Below, piece by piece: positions 6,071 to 7,680 of a stretch of DNA of 7,680 bases. Source of the stretch: an uncultured Eubacterium sp. (GTDB lineage Bacteria > Bacillota_A > Clostridia > Lachnospirales > Lachnospiraceae); contig CAOXUF010000088.1 of the NCBI GenBank assembly GCA_948560485.1, positions 1-7,680 of the forward strand, in the 5' to 3' direction. The number at the start of each line of letters is the position of its first letter. Within the stretch, counting starts at the first letter, position 1. The position numbers were made by a program, and so were the translations under genes. A model generated the notes under the pieces. The model had not been told where the DNA came from. It saw only the letters and a list, made by a program, of their open reading frames with translations, and ran no database searches.

Positions 6071-7549
6071 TTATATTCTATTATCTGGATCGTTGCCGTC
6101 ATTATCGTGTGTGTTTTGAGTTATATCACTAATTTCTGTTTCCGATTTATTAGGTCTTCCTCCTTCATTACTAGAATTATTAGATTCCGTATAACTACTA
6201 TGAAGTGGACTCCATGAGTCAAAGATATCTTTAAATATAATATTTTCTGCCATAGTATTCCCTAACATAGCAGCTGGAGATATTCCAGATACAGAACATA
6301 ATTTCATTTTATTCGGTAATGATGCCTGTGCTAATTTTAACTGTCTGTCAACATAATCTTCTATATCGAATGTTGTAACGGGAATAATTTTATAGACAAA
6401 TTGATAATCATTATAGATATGTCCGCGTAATTTCATCTGTAAATCTACCCATGATTCAATTTTACGATATATGCGATAAATGTCAGAAGAATCAACTTTC
6501 ATAGAAAGTTTTAATTCGGAGCCGCTAGATGCAGAAGATATAAGTGCTTTTGAAACTCCAGCTTCTCCATAGTAATTATCCACTGCTTGTTCAACTTTAT
6601 TTTTGTCATCAGATATTGTTGACTTTGATTCTATAAGTTGTAAATCCATAGGAGATGGTATTACCCCGAATCTCTCAGGAAGAATCGTACAAGCCATTTC
6701 TACAAATTTACTTATCAATTCATCGCCCATAGATATTTGATCTTCGTCATTCGTTGGAATCTTAAAATATATCAGTTTGTAAGCATCTGCTTCTGATTTT
6801 GCTTTTACCAAATCCTTGATATCATCTATGTTTAACAGTTCGGAAATTAACGAAAAGAAGCAAGGATACAAATATGTAAAATCATCATTGTATTTAATAC
6901 AGAAAGAATTTTCATATGGTATCATTACTCGATTATCAAGAGATACTTCTTTTGACCGTTCTATAAGCATCTGTAATTCTTCTGGAAGAGTCTTAAAAAC
7001 ATTTGCATCTATCAATGAGCGATTTACAGAAAATTGATAAATTGATCCGTTGGTCAACTTTTCAATTTTACAAAAATCTGGCTCCAATAGAAAAATGGAA
7101 GTATCTATATCATTTTCAGTGACAAAACCAAAACAAGCATCATCAATAAATAACCTTTTAAATATATCTGTAACACGATTATCAAGTTTGAATTTATTCA
7201 CCTGCGCTGTGTAATTGATATAGTTTTTCCTAAACGTTTTTGGATTTGTAGTAAACATTTTGTCTTGCTTAATTTCTGTGTCTATTGTCCAGTTCAGAAC
7301 AGCACTATTTGCAAAATAATCTATGAGTCTTTTATAATATCCGCTCTTCAAATACATATAGCGGGATAACCTTACAATCTGTGTACCATATCGCTCTGGG
7401 TATTGTGTCATATTAATGATTTGTTTTCTTGTAAAACCAAAGATACAATTATATTTGAAAGCACCTTTGTATGAAAGTTCTGACAAAATAATGCGCTTTA
7501 ATGAACTGAAGTTGAAAGTCGGTGATTTCCCATTTAGAAAATTTCCCAC
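6071..7549 (-). CDS. Phage portal protein (492 aa from GTG; probably about 513 aa from ATC)
   Basis: The portal forms the dodecameric ring at the head vertex through which DNA is packaged. The protein begins with a segment rich in aromatic and basic residues (KYNCIFGFTRKQIINMTQYP and RLSRYMYLKSGYYKRLIDYF), typical of portal N-terminal domains. The middle is mixed alpha/beta, with a long helical region and QMKLRGHIYNDYQFVYKIIP near residue 390. The C-terminus (about 450-492) is a Ser/Asn/Asp-rich tail carrying GGRP (463-466), a feature common in Firmicutes phage portals. The first conventional start is GTG at 7549, with only a weak AAGAAG site. The frame stays open upstream for 21 more codons to ATC 7612, which sits at ideal distance from a strong AGGCGGTGAT site. 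It lies after a probable terminase gene and before the protease, as expected. Confidence 0.9.
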   Translation of the reverse strand: MGNFLNGKSPTFNFSSLKRIILSELSYKGAFKYNCIFGFTRKQIINMTQYPERYGTQIVRLSRYMYLKSGYYKRLIDYFANSAVLNWTIDTEIKQDKMFTTNPKTFRKNYINYTAQVNKFKLDNRVTDIFKRLFIDDACFGFVTENDIDTSIFLLEPDFCKIEKLTNGSIYQFSVNRSLIDANVFKTLPEELQMLIERSKEVSLDNRVMIPYENSFCIKYNDDFTYLYPCFFSLISELLNIDDIKDLVKAKSEADAYKLIYFKIPTNDEDQISMGDELISKFVEMACTILPERFGVIPSPMDLQLIESKSTISDDKNKVEQAVDNYYGEAGVSKALISSASSGSELKLSMKVDSSDIYRIYRKIESWVDLQMKLRGHIYNDYQFVYKIIPVTTFDIEDYVDRQLKLAQASLPNKMKLCSVSGISPAAMLGNTMAENIIFKDIFDSWSPLHSSYTESNNSSNEGGRPNKSETEISDITQNTHDNDGNDPDNRI

Positions 7550-7617
7550 GTTCTTTTTATCTTCTTGAAACTGTTCTTTTATTGCTCTGTTGCTATTTGT
7601 ATTTTCTTCGATGTTTG

Positions 7618-7627
7618 ATCACCGCCT
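7618..7627 (-). promoter_or_regulatory. Extended Shine-Dalgarno site of the portal gene
   Basis: On the minus strand this reads AGGCGGTGAT, one mismatch from the extended consensus AGGAGGTGAT, directly after the TAG of the upstream gene (7632-7630). The first codon at proper spacing in the portal frame is ATC (7612-7610), nine bases after the AGGCGG core, the same gap as at the capsid and decoration genes. No ATG, GTG or TTG in the portal frame occurs until 7549. The site therefore points to ATC initiation or a changed start codon. Confidence 0.6.
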
Positions 7628-7629
7628 TT

Positions 7630-7680
7630 CTAATGTGAATATAATTTTGGTTTTCGTGCAAGAGCAGTGAGAGAGGAGAC
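7630..7680 (-). CDS. Partial C-terminus of upstream gene, probably terminase large subunit
   Basis: Only the last 16 codons are present, VSSLTALARKPKLYSH, ending in TAG. The gene is immediately upstream of the portal gene, with the portal ribosome site starting two bases after the stop. In HK97-type phages that place is nearly always taken by the large terminase subunit, the ATPase and nuclease that packages DNA into the portal. The short basic C-terminus is compatible with this but not diagnostic. The frame is chosen because it is open from the window edge and ends in exact register with the portal ribosome site. Confidence 0.45.
   Translation of the reverse strand, partial: VSSLTALARKPKLYSH

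Noticed and set aside
6816..7037. Plus-strand open frame of 73 codons opposite the portal gene
   Set aside because: No ribosome site and no recognisable protein features; it lies fully inside the portal coding region.

Overview
This window is part of the head-morphogenesis cluster of a tailed bacteriophage or prophage. Every supported gene lies on the minus strand, so the operon reads from high to low coordinates. The DNA is AT-rich, and most genes have strong Shine-Dalgarno sites of the GGAGG or AGGTGAT type. Together with the protein families present, this suggests a low-GC Firmicutes host, probably a Clostridia or Lachnospiraceae-type anaerobe. The host is an inference; no host gene or integration site is visible.

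In transcription order: (1) the last 16 codons of an upstream gene, by position probably the large terminase subunit (7680-7630); (2) the portal protein (7549-6071, possibly starting at a non-standard ATC at 7612); (3) a 56-residue DUF5659-like protein (6058-5888); (4) a free-standing GIY-YIG homing endonuclease with about five NUMOD1-like repeats (5838-4447); (5) a second DUF5659-like small protein (4416-4228); (6) a prohead protease fused to a scaffold (4213-2765), with a strong in-frame internal start for a separate scaffold product (3508-2765); (7) a probable head decoration protein (2747-2211); (8) the HK97-fold major capsid protein (2188-1172); (9) a hairpin with a T-run (1142-1120) that looks like a weak terminator or an RNA element masking a ribosome site; (10) a third DUF5659-like small protein (1082-837); (11) a protein with an N-terminal HeH/LEM-like domain and an unknown conserved region (837-97); (12) the first 26 codons of a further, probably neck or head-completion, gene (78-1).

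The genes form a standard HK97-type assembly line. The portal nucleates the shell, the scaffold directs capsid assembly, the protease digests the scaffold and matures the shell, and the decoration protein stabilises it. The genes after the capsid gene probably close the head and join the tail. The unusual parts are the repeated placement of small DUF5659-like genes among structural genes, the selfish endonuclease between two of them, the nested scaffold start and the apparent ATC start of the portal. No gap exceeds 300 bases; the longest non-coding stretches are about 90 bases (1083-1171) and 49 bases (5839-5887). I see no tRNA, CRISPR array, insertion sequence, integrase or plus-strand gene.
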